From Mucilaginibacter phenanthrenivorans (lineage in GTDB: Bacteria > Bacteroidota > Bacteroidia > Sphingobacteriales > Sphingobacteriaceae): a stretch of 64,000 bases of DNA. The translations under genes and the position numbers were made by a program. Under the pieces are notes generated by a model. That model searched no databases. It had not been told where the DNA came from and saw only the letters and a list, made by a program, of their open reading frames with translations. The stretch lies in the NCBI RefSeq assembly GCF_024721155.1, contig NZ_JAHVAP010000002.1, positions 248,001 to 312,000 on the forward strand. Direction: 5' to 3'. Numbering within the stretch: position 1 is the stretch's first letter; every line of letters begins with the position of its first letter. Below are positions 9,824-18,592 of the stretch, in pieces.

Positions 9824-11350
9824 ATGAGGAAACTAATTTTCGTGTTGCTGATTACGGCAGTCTGTGGCGTTTTAAATAAAGCATCTGCCCAAAATCAATC
9901 CATAACTGACTCCATAAAGCGGGTAAGGGCCACTCAACAGAGGATAGACGACATAACCCTTGCATTAAAAAACAATGGTACGCAGATAACCGGAAAAGCT
10001 AACATGTATGTGTTTTTAGGTAACGAAGAAGTAACCCTTAAACATTATGGTAAGGCAATAATTGATTACAGCAATGCACTTGCAGTAAATCCTAATTTAG
10101 GATTGGCGTACCTAAGCAGGGGGGATGCTTACAGATTTCAGAAAGATTTTCAGAAAGCTGAAGCTGATTACAAACATGCGGTAGATCATTTAAATGGCGA
10201 TAACATTAACCAGGGAATTGCCTACTATTACCTGGGCATGTTTGCACTCAAAGCAAAGCAATTTGATAAAGCAATGGCTGATGATTCAGTAGCTATTGCT
10301 TTGAACCCTAATTATGCTCCCGCTTACAGGGCGCGGGCAGATCTGTATGGTTTTAAAGGTAAATTTCAGCTTGCTATAAATGATATTAGCGTAGCCATGT
10401 ACGGGTACCAGAATAACCCAATTCTTTTGTCGTCGCTACTTACCACAAGGGGCGATTTGAAACGCGACTTAAAGCAATATAAAGAAGCCATCAACGATTA
10501 TTCGCTGGCTTTAAAACTTAATCAGAATAACGGTCATGCTTATTGGAACCAGGCAGCCTGTTATAACGTCAATGGCGATTATCAATTGGCTTTTGATGGG
10601 TACAATAAAGCAATTCCGTTTTTTAAGAATAGCCCGTCAGCATTGGCGCGGCTTTATGACGACCGCGCATTAATGGAAATGGGCCTGCAAAAATACAGGG
10701 AGGCTATTGCCGACGACTCCCTGGCAATTTTAACCGATACCAGTTATGCCGCGGCCTATATCAACAAAGGTAATGCACATGCACAAAATGCTGATTACAA
10801 GCAAAGCAATGAAGATTTTGAAAGGGCGATTCTGCATTTCAGAAATAATAAATTCGCGCTGGTTTTTATATATACCAGCATTGGGCACAATAATTATTTT
10901 TTGAATGAATATCAAAACGTTATTGATAACTGCTCAAAAGCAATAGCATTTAATATACCAAACTGGAACTCTTATTTTGAACGGGGACGCGCTTATTTGA
11001 AGTTGAACAACAAGGAACTTGCCATAAACGACTTTAAACAGGTGATGGTGGTTGATACCTCAAAGCAATCGGCAGAATATGCGTTTGCGTTGTTTTACAC
11101 CGGCAACCCTGATAAAGCGGTTGAGGTAATGCAAAACAGCTTCCTGAAAACTACCAACTCGTTTGTTTTGCTAGGTGATTATTATAATATGGCATGTTTG
11201 TTTTCAATAATGAACAAGCCGGAACAGGCTGAAATCTATCTTAAAAAATGTATCGACGGCGGCTACAATAAAAAATACGCCCTTACTGATTCAGATTTCG
11301 ACAATATCAAGAACACGGAAGAATTTAAGAATATTATTGCAGGTAAATAA
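9824..11350 (+). CDS. Secreted tetratricopeptide repeat protein
   Basis: 508 aa with an N-terminal signal peptide (MRKLIFVLLITAVCGVLNKASAQ, probable cut after ASA). The rest is a chain of TPR units of about 34 residues, seen as recurring patterns such as AIIDYSNALAVNPNLGLAYLSRGDAY, AINDYSLALKLNQNNGHAYWNQA and AIADDSLAILTDTSYAAAYINKG, roughly from residue 75 to 480. TPR arrays are protein-binding scaffolds. It probably works in the periplasm; partners are unknown and neighbours give no clue. Confidence 0.8.
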   Translation: MRKLIFVLLITAVCGVLNKASAQNQSITDSIKRVRATQQRIDDITLALKNNGTQITGKANMYVFLGNEEVTLKHYGKAIIDYSNALAVNPNLGLAYLSRGDAYRFQKDFQKAEADYKHAVDHLNGDNINQGIAYYYLGMFALKAKQFDKAMADDSVAIALNPNYAPAYRARADLYGFKGKFQLAINDISVAMYGYQNNPILLSSLLTTRGDLKRDLKQYKEAINDYSLALKLNQNNGHAYWNQAACYNVNGDYQLAFDGYNKAIPFFKNSPSALARLYDDRALMEMGLQKYREAIADDSLAILTDTSYAAAYINKGNAHAQNADYKQSNEDFERAILHFRNNKFALVFIYTSIGHNNYFLNEYQNVIDNCSKAIAFNIPNWNSYFERGRAYLKLNNKELAINDFKQVMVVDTSKQSAEYAFALFYTGNPDKAVEVMQNSFLKTTNSFVLLGDYYNMACLFSIMNKPEQAEIYLKKCIDGGYNKKYALTDSDFDNIKNTEEFKNIIAGK

Positions 11351-11498
11351 TGCCAAGGGCCTTTATTGAAATACCCGGCTTTTTTCGCGCCAGCCGCGGC
11401 AAACATCACTTATATCATTTCAGTATCATTTAAGATTGCCGTCATAAACAATCAAATAGAAAAGCCGTTGATTGGTAATAAAACCAATCAACCACAAG

Positions 11499-11852
11499 AT
11501 GACTACCATACCAGAGATAGCAACCCGATTAGCGTCGTTATGCAACGAACTTAAATTTGTTGAAGCTTATACCGAATTATATGCTGATGATGCAGTCAGC
11601 ATCGACCCAAACTATAAGAACGAGCCTTTTACCGGTCTTCATAATTTAATTGAAAGAGAAAAGCAGTTTCTGGCAAATGTTGAGATTCATGATGTTAAAG
11701 TGTCAGAAGGCATTTTTGCAGGAAATTATTTCAGTGTGATCTTTTCTATGCACTTTACGCCAAAGGGACAGGAAAGCAAGATGATAGAGGAACTCTGCGT
11801 TTACAAGGTTGAAAAAGGCAAGATTGTGAGCCAGCAGTTTTTTATCGGGTAA
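11499..11852 (+). CDS. SnoaL/NTF2-like fold protein
   Basis: 117 aa from the ATG at 11499. A longer reading from 11472 is possible, but the MTTIPEIATRLASLCNELKF start fits the family better. The pattern of an N-terminal helix (LCNELKFVEAYTELYADDAVSIDP) followed by strands ending in an EELCVYKVEKGKIVSQQFF segment is typical of small NTF2-like proteins, which may be enzymes or ligand binders. No catalytic residues can be assigned. Confidence 0.7.
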   Translation: MTTIPEIATRLASLCNELKFVEAYTELYADDAVSIDPNYKNEPFTGLHNLIEREKQFLANVEIHDVKVSEGIFAGNYFSVIFSMHFTPKGQESKMIEELCVYKVEKGKIVSQQFFIG

Positions 11853-12038
11853 GTTAGAGCTTTATTTACGGCGATATTGGAGTATGCCATGAACATGTGT
11901 AATTATGTTTCAGACTATTCGTTGGAAAGCAAAATTCCTATGCTGTTTCAATGTTATTTAAAATAAGGGGCCCGAAAAGTCCCGCTTCATTTATACCAGG
12001 TTATGCGTCCGCGCGAGCAGTAGATTATATATAAAAAA

Positions 12039-12065
12039 GGGGCCTGCAGAAACCTGCAGAACCCC
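12039..12065. terminator. Bidirectional terminator between convergent genes
   Basis: GGGG ... CCCC arms (12039-12042 and 12062-12065) enclose two copies of the self-complementary CTGCAG separated by AAAC. It lies between the NTF2-like gene and the cupredoxin gene, which point toward each other, and is preceded by an A-tract. Confidence 0.6.
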
Positions 12066-12096
12066 ATTATTATCCCACTCAAACACAACTCCTAAA

Positions 12097-12456
12097 TTAG
12101 TTAGTAACGATAACTACCGCTGTTTTCATCATTGAATGAACAAGGCAATGGTAGCTAAAGGTACCAGTAGCATTAAATGTAAAATTAAATGTCTTGTTTG
12201 TTGCAAGGGTGCCGCTGTCAAATGCGCCATTTAAATCCGTAGCGGTATGTGGCGCTGAATCCATATTTGTCCAGGTTACTGACTGTCCTGATTTAATGCG
12301 CACAGTGTCCGGAACGAATGCGAAATTTGAAATGGCAACTGTTGCCGAAGGTGTTGATGGCGTTGGATTTACCTTCGCCTTGTTTGACGAGCAGCTATAA
12401 GTTAGTGATAGGCCTGCCAGCACTATAAATGATAAATAAATTAGCTTCTTTTTCAT
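12097..12456 (-). CDS. Cupredoxin (plastocyanin-like) lipoprotein
   Basis: 119 aa from the ATG at 12454-12456. An upstream in-frame extension lacks signal-peptide character, so I use the later start (MKKKLIYLSFIVLAG). The lipobox ends at Cys21 or nearby (LTYSC). Copper ligands are visible: a His in SAPHTATD, then Cys, His and Met in YHCLVHSMM close to the C-terminus. This is the layout of a type 1 blue-copper electron carrier. It is probably anchored to the envelope on the periplasmic side. Confidence 0.88.
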   Translation of the reverse strand: MKKKLIYLSFIVLAGLSLTYSCSSNKAKVNPTPSTPSATVAISNFAFVPDTVRIKSGQSVTWTNMDSAPHTATDLNGAFDSGTLATNKTFNFTFNATGTFSYHCLVHSMMKTAVVIVTN

Positions 12457-12676
12457 AAGATGAATGTTTTGTACAATAAATATTTCTTTAACAGTATCAC
12501 GGGGTAAAAGCAGAAAAGGTTGCCCGTCGCAATAATTTATTTCAAAGTAATTAATCAGGAGGTTTCGGCCGACACACAATACGTAGTTTTACGTATCAGA
12601 TTGGGTGTAATTACGATATTCGTACATCTAACGTTGATTTATTTTTACAGCACCTGGTTAACTTAACATAATTGAA

Positions 12677-12970
12677 ATGGCTGTACGAATAATTTGTATT
12701 AAAAAAGATGAGCAAACCGACGGAAATCCCTACCTGGCAATAGATCACTTTGAATGGGTTAATGAACGGATAAACGTGAATGGAGTGACAGACAGATCGC
12801 AGATCCACGATTGGATAAAGGACGGTAACGGCGAAGCCTATATTATTGATGCTAACGGGAATAAAATTTACCTGATACCTGCCGTTTGTCCGCAGGGAAA
12901 TAAGTACGTTAAAACGGTACACGATGAGGATAACACAGATAACCTGCTGTTACTGCCATTGTGTGAATGA
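12677..12970 (+). CDS. DUF3892 family protein
   Basis: 97 aa, soluble. The pattern fits DUF3892: VRIICIKKDEQTDGNPYLAI at the start, then a W-containing segment (FEWVNERI), then GNGEAYIIDANGNKIYLIPA, and a lysine-aspartate region. No function is known for the family. It overlaps no neighbour and converges on the CYTH gene 7 nt away. Confidence 0.75.
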   Translation: MAVRIICIKKDEQTDGNPYLAIDHFEWVNERINVNGVTDRSQIHDWIKDGNGEAYIIDANGNKIYLIPAVCPQGNKYVKTVHDEDNTDNLLLLPLCE

Positions 12971-12977
12971 GGGAAAG

Positions 12978-13451
12978 CTATTTATTCCAGGTGTTAAATG
13001 GATTTACTGACAGGTTGGAATTGTAATACCTTGCGTCCATGCTAACCTCAACAGCAACCCATTCGGGTAGCTCAAATGCTTCGTCTTCGTGCTGCAATTC
13101 GATCTCCGCTGTAATAAGTCCGGCATTGTCGCCATAAAATTCATCCACTTCCCATAGTTTACCGGCAAAATCAATGCAGTATCGGGTCTTCTCAACTTGC
13201 GAAATGGCGAAGTTATCTAACAGTTCGATGCCATCTGCCACCGGTATTTCATATTCAAACTCTTTACGGGATATACCGGATGTACCACCTTTAATGGTAA
13301 TAAATGCCCGGGTATCAGCTACGCGAACTCTAAATGTACGGTTCTTTTCATTTAGCAAATACCCTTGTCGGAAATACGTGCCTGCCGACTTTGGTGCCTT
13401 GCTCCATTTCTCGTGATCAACCAAAAATTTACGCTCTATTTCAATTCCCAT
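12978..13451 (-). CDS. CYTH-domain phosphohydrolase or cyclase-like protein
   Basis: 157 aa from the ATG at 13449-13451, chosen because the family starts with M-x-x-EIERKFLV. The signature EIERK (residues 3-7) supplies the acidic pair that binds metal. The remaining strands carry charged residues typical of the tunnel fold (RQGYLL, FRVRVADTRAFITIKG, EVDEFYGDNAGLITAEIEL). CYTH enzymes act on triphosphates (inorganic triphosphate or thiamine triphosphate). Bacterial single-domain members are often tripolyphosphatases, but the substrate here is not settled. Confidence 0.88.
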   Translation of the reverse strand: MGIEIERKFLVDHEKWSKAPKSAGTYFRQGYLLNEKNRTFRVRVADTRAFITIKGGTSGISRKEFEYEIPVADGIELLDNFAISQVEKTRYCIDFAGKLWEVDEFYGDNAGLITAEIELQHEDEAFELPEWVAVEVSMDARYYNSNLSVNPFNTWNK

Positions 13452-13587
13452 AATATGCTGTCTGCTGAACGGCAAATGTATTAAACAATTGCGATGCCAA
13501 TAGACTGCGATTGTATATTATCAGTTTTAAAATTTGTATTTTATTTATTAAATATTACATTTATTAAAAACTTAAATACTTCATACA

Positions 13588-13992
13588 ATGGACGTTTCAC
13601 GCATTAATTGGCTCGCTACAATAGTAGCAGGGCTTTCCGCTTTTATGGTTGGCGGTATCTGGTATTCAAAATCTTTATTTGGTAATGCATGGATGGTAGA
13701 TAGCAACCTTACCGTTGAGCAAATACAAGGCGGCAATAAGGGCAAGATCTTTGGCTTTACAATTATATTCTCATTAATAATGGCGGTTAACCTGGCAATG
13801 TTTTTAGCCGACGCAAAAACAGATTTGGCATGGGGGACAACTGCAGGCTTCCTTGCAGGTATCTGGACCTTTGGCGCAATAGCTATCCACAGTTTATTCG
13901 AGCTGAAAAGCTGGCGTTACATATTCATAAACGGGGGATACAGCCTGGTGTCTCTTACCGTAATGGGCGCTATTATCGGGGCGTGGCGGTAG
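13588..13992 (+). CDS. DUF1761 integral membrane protein
   Basis: 134 aa with four predicted membrane helices: near residues 9-28 (LATIVAGLSAFMVGGIWYS), 52-71, 78-97 and 110-130. The GGIWYSKSLFGNAWM stretch after helix one is characteristic of DUF1761. The function is unknown. It is followed by an inverted iterated-word repeat. Confidence 0.8.
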   Translation: MDVSRINWLATIVAGLSAFMVGGIWYSKSLFGNAWMVDSNLTVEQIQGGNKGKIFGFTIIFSLIMAVNLAMFLADAKTDLAWGTTAGFLAGIWTFGAIAIHSLFELKSWRYIFINGGYSLVSLTVMGAIIGAWR

Positions 13993-13999
13993 TTAGGTC

Positions 14000-14094
14000 A
14001 AAAGGGTTGTAGTGGTTGTAAGCGTTGTAAAGGTTTCAAATTATTGAACTTTATACCTTTAACTACTACAACGTTTACAACCACTACAACTTTT
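14000..14094. repeat. Iterated-word inverted repeat (GTTGTAGTGGTTGTA type)
   Basis: The left arm (14005-14035) and right arm (14061-14094) are near-perfect inverted copies, sharing GTTGTAGTGGTTGTAA and CGTTGTA. Each arm is itself made of degenerate repeats of the word GGTTGTA. It would form a long hairpin just after the DUF1761 stop codon and may end transcription. Confidence 0.7.
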
Positions 14095-14207
14095 ATAACC
14101 ATCCTCAAATAATAATTACCATCTTCCATTAAACTTAATAGTTTTGTAGCCGTCATATGTATATAAACGCTATTATATATACATTTCTACTTTAAACATA
14201 ACTTATC

Positions 14208-16121
14208 ATGAAAAAAATATTTTATATAATATTACCGGCAGCGTGCATGTTTAATGCCTGCACCCCGATTATATATACCAGCACCGAGACTGCCGGCGTT
14301 CAACAGCAGCAACCATTAACCGACCAGGTTTTTTACGACGAATTGAGCCCTTATGGCCAATGGATTGACTATCCGGATTATGGCTATGTATGGCAACCGG
14401 ATCTGGGTCCTGATTTCAGGCCGTACGATACCAATGGTAATTGGGTTTATAGCGATGAGGGCTGGACCTGGTCGTCAAACTACAGCTGGGGCTGGGCGCC
14501 ATTCCACTATGGCAGGTGGTTTTTTGACGGCGACTATGGCTGGATGTGGCAACCGGGTAACGAATGGGCTCCTGCATGGGTAGCCTGGGGACAAAGCAAC
14601 GATTACTACGGTTGGGCCCCATTGCCACCTAACCAGGGCTACAACACCAACTGGAGGCCAAGAAACCAGGACTGGACCTATGTGCAGGCCGGTTACATTT
14701 CAAGGCCTAATTATCATAACTATGTGGTCAGGAATAATGTTACAATTATTAATAATACCACCATCATTAATAATGTTAATATTAATAACAATTACGGCGG
14801 AAATGGAGGTGGTCATCGCGGTCCGGTTTATAACCGTGGCCCGCAGGTTAGTGATGTTGAAAGCAGAGGGCATACCAGGATCCAACCGGTTAGGATTGGT
14901 ATAAGCACCAGGCCGGGTCAAACTCAGCAAAATGGTCAGCTCAATATTTACAGGCCTGTTATTAACCAGGGTGCACAACAGGGCAACAACAGGCCTGCTC
15001 CGCAACATAGTGTAAATTATAATGGAGGTGGTCGTGGAAACTCTAACCCAAGACCGGGTACTGGACAAGGCAACAACCAGAATCCGCAACAGGGTCAGAA
15101 CCCAAGACCAGGTAACGGACAAGGTAATAACCAAAACCAGAATCCGCAGCAGGGTCAAAATCCAAGGCCGGGTAACGGGCAGGGTAATAACCAAAATCAG
15201 AACCCGCAGCAAGGTCAAAATCCAAGACCAGGTAACGGACAAGGGAATAACCAGAATCAGAACCCGCAGCAAGGTCAAAATCCAAGACCGGGTAACGGGC
15301 AAGGCAATAACCAAAACCAGAACCCGCAACAAGGCCAAAACCCAAGGCCGGGCAACGGACAGGGGAATAACCAGAATCAGAACCCGCAGCAAGGACAGAA
15401 CCCAAGACCAGGTAACGGGCAAGGGAATAACCAGAATCCGCAGCAGGGACAAAATCCGCAACAAGGTCAAAATCCAAGACCAGGTAACGGACAAGGGAAT
15501 AACCCGAATCAGAACCCACAACAGGGTCAAAATCCAAGACCGGGTAATGGACAAGGTAATAACCAGAATCAGAATCCGCAGCAGGGTGGTCAGAACCCAC
15601 AACAGGGTCAAAATCCAAGACCGGGTAATGGACAAGGTAATAACCAGAACCAGAATCCGCAGCAGGGTGGTCAGAACCCGCAACAAGGTAATAACCCGCA
15701 GCAAGGCCAGGGTGATCATAGGGGAGGACGTGGCAATGGGCAAAATCAAAACCCAAACCCTCAGCAAGGACAGCCGAACCAAAATCCACAACAGGGGCAA
15801 GGGAATGGTCAACAGCCGCAGAGGCCTCAGCCGGTGCAGCAGAACCCAAACCCTCAACAGGGGCAGGGTAATGGTCAACAGCCGCAAAGGCCTCAGCCGG
15901 TGCAGCAAAATCCGAACCCACAACAAGGTCAGCAACAGCCAAGGCCTCAGCCGGTTCAGCAAAATCCGAACCCGCAACAAGGTCAGCAACAGCCAAGGCC
16001 TCAGCCGGTTCAGCAACGTCCGATAGCACGCCCCGCAACTCAACCAAAGCCACAGGTGCAGCCGGTTAAGAAACCGGAGCCTGTAAAGCAGGACGAATCA
16101 AACAAGCCCAACGTACAGTAG
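14208..16121 (+). CDS. DUF6600 lipoprotein with long Q/N/P/G-rich tandem repeat tail
   Basis: 637 aa. Signal peptide with lipobox ending at Cys18 (CMFNAC). Residues about 40-165 are rich in W, Y, G and P (QWIDYPDYGYVWQPD, WGWAPFHYGRW), the DUF6600 signature. From about residue 279 the protein is low-complexity: ten copies of PRPG(N/T)GQGNN-based units of mostly 20 aa, then four copies around PQPVQQNPNPQQGQ. The end is basic and proline-rich. It is probably an outer-membrane or surface-attached protein; the tail could extend through or bind cell-wall or matrix material. Copy number may vary between strains. Confidence 0.88.
   Translation: MKKIFYIILPAACMFNACTPIIYTSTETAGVQQQQPLTDQVFYDELSPYGQWIDYPDYGYVWQPDLGPDFRPYDTNGNWVYSDEGWTWSSNYSWGWAPFHYGRWFFDGDYGWMWQPGNEWAPAWVAWGQSNDYYGWAPLPPNQGYNTNWRPRNQDWTYVQAGYISRPNYHNYVVRNNVTIINNTTIINNVNINNNYGGNGGGHRGPVYNRGPQVSDVESRGHTRIQPVRIGISTRPGQTQQNGQLNIYRPVINQGAQQGNNRPAPQHSVNYNGGGRGNSNPRPGTGQGNNQNPQQGQNPRPGNGQGNNQNQNPQQGQNPRPGNGQGNNQNQNPQQGQNPRPGNGQGNNQNQNPQQGQNPRPGNGQGNNQNQNPQQGQNPRPGNGQGNNQNQNPQQGQNPRPGNGQGNNQNPQQGQNPQQGQNPRPGNGQGNNPNQNPQQGQNPRPGNGQGNNQNQNPQQGGQNPQQGQNPRPGNGQGNNQNQNPQQGGQNPQQGNNPQQGQGDHRGGRGNGQNQNPNPQQGQPNQNPQQGQGNGQQPQRPQPVQQNPNPQQGQGNGQQPQRPQPVQQNPNPQQGQQQPRPQPVQQNPNPQQGQQQPRPQPVQQRPIARPATQPKPQVQPVKKPEPVKQDESNKPNVQ
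15044..15713 (+). repeat. 60-nt tandem repeat within the DUF6600 gene
   Basis: Ten units, mostly 60 nt (20 codons), with consensus peptide NPRPGNGQGNNQNQNPQQGQ. Third-codon positions vary between copies, so the peptide is under selection, while shorter units (54 nt) and inserted NPQQGQ steps show slippage. A second set of shorter units follows at about 15805-16017. Confidence 0.95.
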
Positions 16122-16130
16122 TTAATAATA

Positions 16131-16163
16131 AGGAAAGGCGCCGGTATCACCAGCGCCTTTCCT
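16131..16163 (+). terminator. Rho-independent terminator after the DUF6600 gene
   Basis: Perfect 11-bp stem AGGAAAGGCGC / GCGCCTTTCCT with an 11-nt loop, 9 nt after the stop codon. The run of T after it is weak, so it may mainly stabilise the 3' end. Confidence 0.7.
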
Positions 16164-16182
16164 GTTAAAATAATTTAAGTTT

Positions 16183-16232
16183 TTTTGCTTTTTGCTTTCG
16201 CCTTTCAGCTTTAACCTTTAACCTTTCGGCTC
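16183..16232. repeat. Iterated CTTT-word spacer
   Basis: Degenerate repeats of words such as TTTTTGCTTTCGCCTTTCAGC and TTTAACCTTT fill the space before the DUF6526 stop codon. Similar spacers are at 20300-20340 and 47229-47262. Confidence 0.5.
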
Positions 16233-16233
16233 A

Positions 16234-16668
16234 TTACATCCTGTGGTTATCGGCTCTCCATTCCCTGATGTCCTTTTTAATTTCGGCAGGCGAAAGATTT
16301 TCCTTTGCCGCCCGGTCGGCAAGAACAACAAACTCCTTATCAGGTGCAAAGCGCAGGGCGATAACCTGGGCCATGGTAACCCGGCTATCAAGTGGCTTAT
16401 TAGTTAAGATATAATGCCTCAGGTTTTCCTCGGCACGGATGGCCCTGTCCTGCGCCCTTAACGGGAACTGGCGCAAATAAACTGCACTGAAGAATCCGCA
16501 GATAAATAAAAGTGCTATCAGTATAGAGTTCAACATGTCGTAATGTGCCGCCCATTGCAGGTAAACGTTTACAAGTGATGTAATGGCACCTATAGATAAA
16601 AGCGGAACCAGTATGTAGTGATATCCCTTAACATATTGCGTGTGATGGGTATTATTTTGTTGTAACAT
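16234..16668 (-). CDS. DUF6526 membrane protein
   Basis: 144 aa. Two membrane helices near residues 18-37 (ILVPLLSIGAITSLVNVYLQ) and 44-64 (MLNSILIALLFICGFFSAVYL) are followed by a soluble C-terminal half with the pattern FPLRAQDRAIRAEENLRHYIL and PDKEFVVLADRAAKENLSPAEIKKDI. This is the Bacteroidota DUF6526 layout. The function is unknown. Confidence 0.75.
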   Translation of the reverse strand: MLQQNNTHHTQYVKGYHYILVPLLSIGAITSLVNVYLQWAAHYDMLNSILIALLFICGFFSAVYLRQFPLRAQDRAIRAEENLRHYILTNKPLDSRVTMAQVIALRFAPDKEFVVLADRAAKENLSPAEIKKDIREWRADNHRM

Positions 16669-16802
16669 GATGGGTTTGATTTTTGAGCCAAGATAATACT
16701 ATTTGGTTTATTGAAGCCGACTAAAAATGACTTTTTAATGTTGAGTAAAAGAACAATTAACCGCAATTTGCGTTAATATTTTTCACTAAAACGCAATCAA
16801 AC

Positions 16803-17666
16803 ATGAATAACTCATTGATTACATCCGAAAAAACATTGACGATTGGTGGCGAACTAACCATTAACAGAATAGGTTATGGCGCTATGCGTATCACGGGCAA
16901 GGGCATTTGGGGGCCACCGAAGGACGAGGCAGAAGCTATAAATGTATTACAGCGCGCTGTTGAGCTTGGTGTAAATTTTATTGATACCGCTGATAGCTAT
17001 GGCCCGCATATATCAGAGGAGTTAATCGCGCAGGCGCTTTATCCGTATCCCGCCGACCTTGTGATTGCTACCAAAGGTGGCTTACTTCGTACGGGGCCTG
17101 ACGTGTGGCCGATAAATGCAAAGCCCGATTATTTAAAAAAGGCGCTGGAGGGCAGTTTAAAGCGGTTGAAGCTGGATCAGATTGACCTGTACCAACTACA
17201 TCGTATAGATCCTATAGTTCCCGCCGAGCAAAGCTTTGAGTTTTTGCAACAGGCACAGGAGGAAGGATTGATAAAACACATTGGCCTGTCGGAAGTTGAT
17301 GTGGATGTTATAAAAAAGGCGCAGGAGTTTTTTGAAGTGGTATCCGTTCAGAATATGTACAGCGTTGACAACCGCAAATGGGAGCCAGTGCTTCAATATT
17401 GTAAAGCACACCAGATTGCGTTTATTCCGTGGTTCCCACTTAATGCAGGTAATGTTGCCAGCCAGGATAAACTGAAGCAAATTGCTGAGAAGCACAACGC
17501 CACTGTTCACCAGGTTGCGTTAAGCTGGCTGCTTAACCATTCAGACAATATTTTGCTGATTCCGGGTACTTCAAGTGTTAAGCACCTGGAGGAGAATCTA
17601 AATGCAGTTTCCCTTGAGCTTACTGAAGCAGATATCCAGGAATTGAACAGTATCAACCCGCAATAA
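16803..17666 (+). CDS. Aldo/keto reductase
   Basis: 287 aa. NADPH-dependent reduction of aldehydes or ketones. The catalytic tetrad of the superfamily is visible: Asp61 and Tyr66 in DTADSYG, Lys91 in IATKGG, and His133 in LYQLHRIDP. The phosphate-binding end near residues 255-262 (LLIPGTSS) fits NADP use. It resembles the oxidoreductase group that includes plant pyridoxal reductase-like and YghZ-type proteins; the substrate is unknown. A short palindrome (CGCAATTTGCG) sits about 32 nt upstream. Confidence 0.92.
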   Translation: MNNSLITSEKTLTIGGELTINRIGYGAMRITGKGIWGPPKDEAEAINVLQRAVELGVNFIDTADSYGPHISEELIAQALYPYPADLVIATKGGLLRTGPDVWPINAKPDYLKKALEGSLKRLKLDQIDLYQLHRIDPIVPAEQSFEFLQQAQEEGLIKHIGLSEVDVDVIKKAQEFFEVVSVQNMYSVDNRKWEPVLQYCKAHQIAFIPWFPLNAGNVASQDKLKQIAEKHNATVHQVALSWLLNHSDNILLIPGTSSVKHLEENLNAVSLELTEADIQELNSINPQ

Positions 17667-17675
17667 AATTTGACT

Positions 17676-17712
17676 AAAAACTTATGGTGCGCCTTAACTC
17701 CGTAAGTTTTTA
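17676..17712 (+). terminator. Terminator after the aldo/keto reductase gene
   Basis: AAAAACTTATGG pairs with CCGTAAGTTTTT across a 12-nt loop, with the T-run within the stem end. It lies 10 nt after the stop codon. Confidence 0.75.
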
Positions 17713-17827
17713 ATCTCAATTATTGTAAATAAATTACCATTGTATTTATTATTTTAATTACAAAGAAACAAATTTGTGATTTACTTGTTCGTCAATGCAC
17801 AATACCCTTTAGTAAAATAAGTAAATT

Positions 17828-18571
17828 ATGAAAAATTTTAAGTACTACTTTGTGATATTGTTGCTGGCAGCAGCAGTATCTTGTAAAAAAAATGACAGTT
17901 CGTCGGTAAACATCAAAGGAAATGTTTCTAACGACGAAGCAGCTGATATGGTGGCCGCTTCGGTGTCAACAAATTTAAATGGTGTGGCCGGCGTTTCGGG
18001 CGATGTTACAGTTAGCGCGCAGGCTTTTGTTGGGTTGCATTTGCCTTGCGGAACCTCAAAATCCGATAGTGTTTCACGGCAATCCAATGGTACAAACGTA
18101 AGCTATAGCTATAAGTTAAAATACAGCTATACGCTTAATTGCAATAGCGATAATCCACCGGATAATCTTGTATCAAACCTTGCCTATAGCGGTTCATATA
18201 GCGGCCCGCACATTTCATCAAGCAATTCAGGTAGTTCAGCTTTTACAGTTGGCGGCCTTAGCCCCTCGGCAACTGCTTACGTGATCAATGGCGAATACAA
18301 ACGCGATGGCTCATTCAAATCAAAGGTCGACACTACAAATGCAGGCAGCAGCAGTATTGATATTGCTGTGAAATCGCTCACTTTATCAAAGCCCGACCGC
18401 AAAATAGGAAGCGGCTCTGCAACTTTTACCATCACCGGCAACGTTCCTAAAAAAGGCAATTTTAGCTATAATGGTTCAATAGTATTTAATGGCGATGGCA
18501 CAGCAAATTTAACAGTTAACGGAACTGTTTATGTAGTGGTGCTTGCCACTGGCGAAAAGAGTAAGAAATAA
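17828..18571 (+). CDS. Putative lipoprotein of unknown function
   Basis: 247 aa. A signal peptide with lipobox AAAVSCKK puts the acylated cysteine at residue 19. The rest is rich in Ser, Thr, Gly and Asn with beta-strand patterns and no known catalytic motif. Two cysteines (near residues 76 and 106) could pair. Probably an outer-membrane lipoprotein; I do not recognise the family. Confidence 0.75.
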   Translation: MKNFKYYFVILLLAAAVSCKKNDSSSVNIKGNVSNDEAADMVAASVSTNLNGVAGVSGDVTVSAQAFVGLHLPCGTSKSDSVSRQSNGTNVSYSYKLKYSYTLNCNSDNPPDNLVSNLAYSGSYSGPHISSSNSGSSAFTVGGLSPSATAYVINGEYKRDGSFKSKVDTTNAGSSSIDIAVKSLTLSKPDRKIGSGSATFTITGNVPKKGNFSYNGSIVFNGDGTANLTVNGTVYVVVLATGEKSKK

Positions 18572-18592
18572 CCGGGTTAAACCGAATTACAG

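Noticed and set aside
12611..12922. 103-aa minus-strand ORF
   Set aside because: It is antisense to the DUF3892 gene, has no family pattern and no plausible start context.
15044..15713. CRISPR-like periodic repeat
   Set aside because: The 60-nt units are contiguous, coding and lack unique spacers, so this is a coding tandem repeat.
14700..16043. Long open frames on other strands and frames over the lipoprotein repeat (334-447 aa)
   Set aside because: They arise because the 60-nt repeat has no stops in several frames; their translations are unnatural (Leu/Arg-rich or Arg/Thr-rich) and lack any domain. The lipoprotein frame has a signal peptide and a DUF6600 head.
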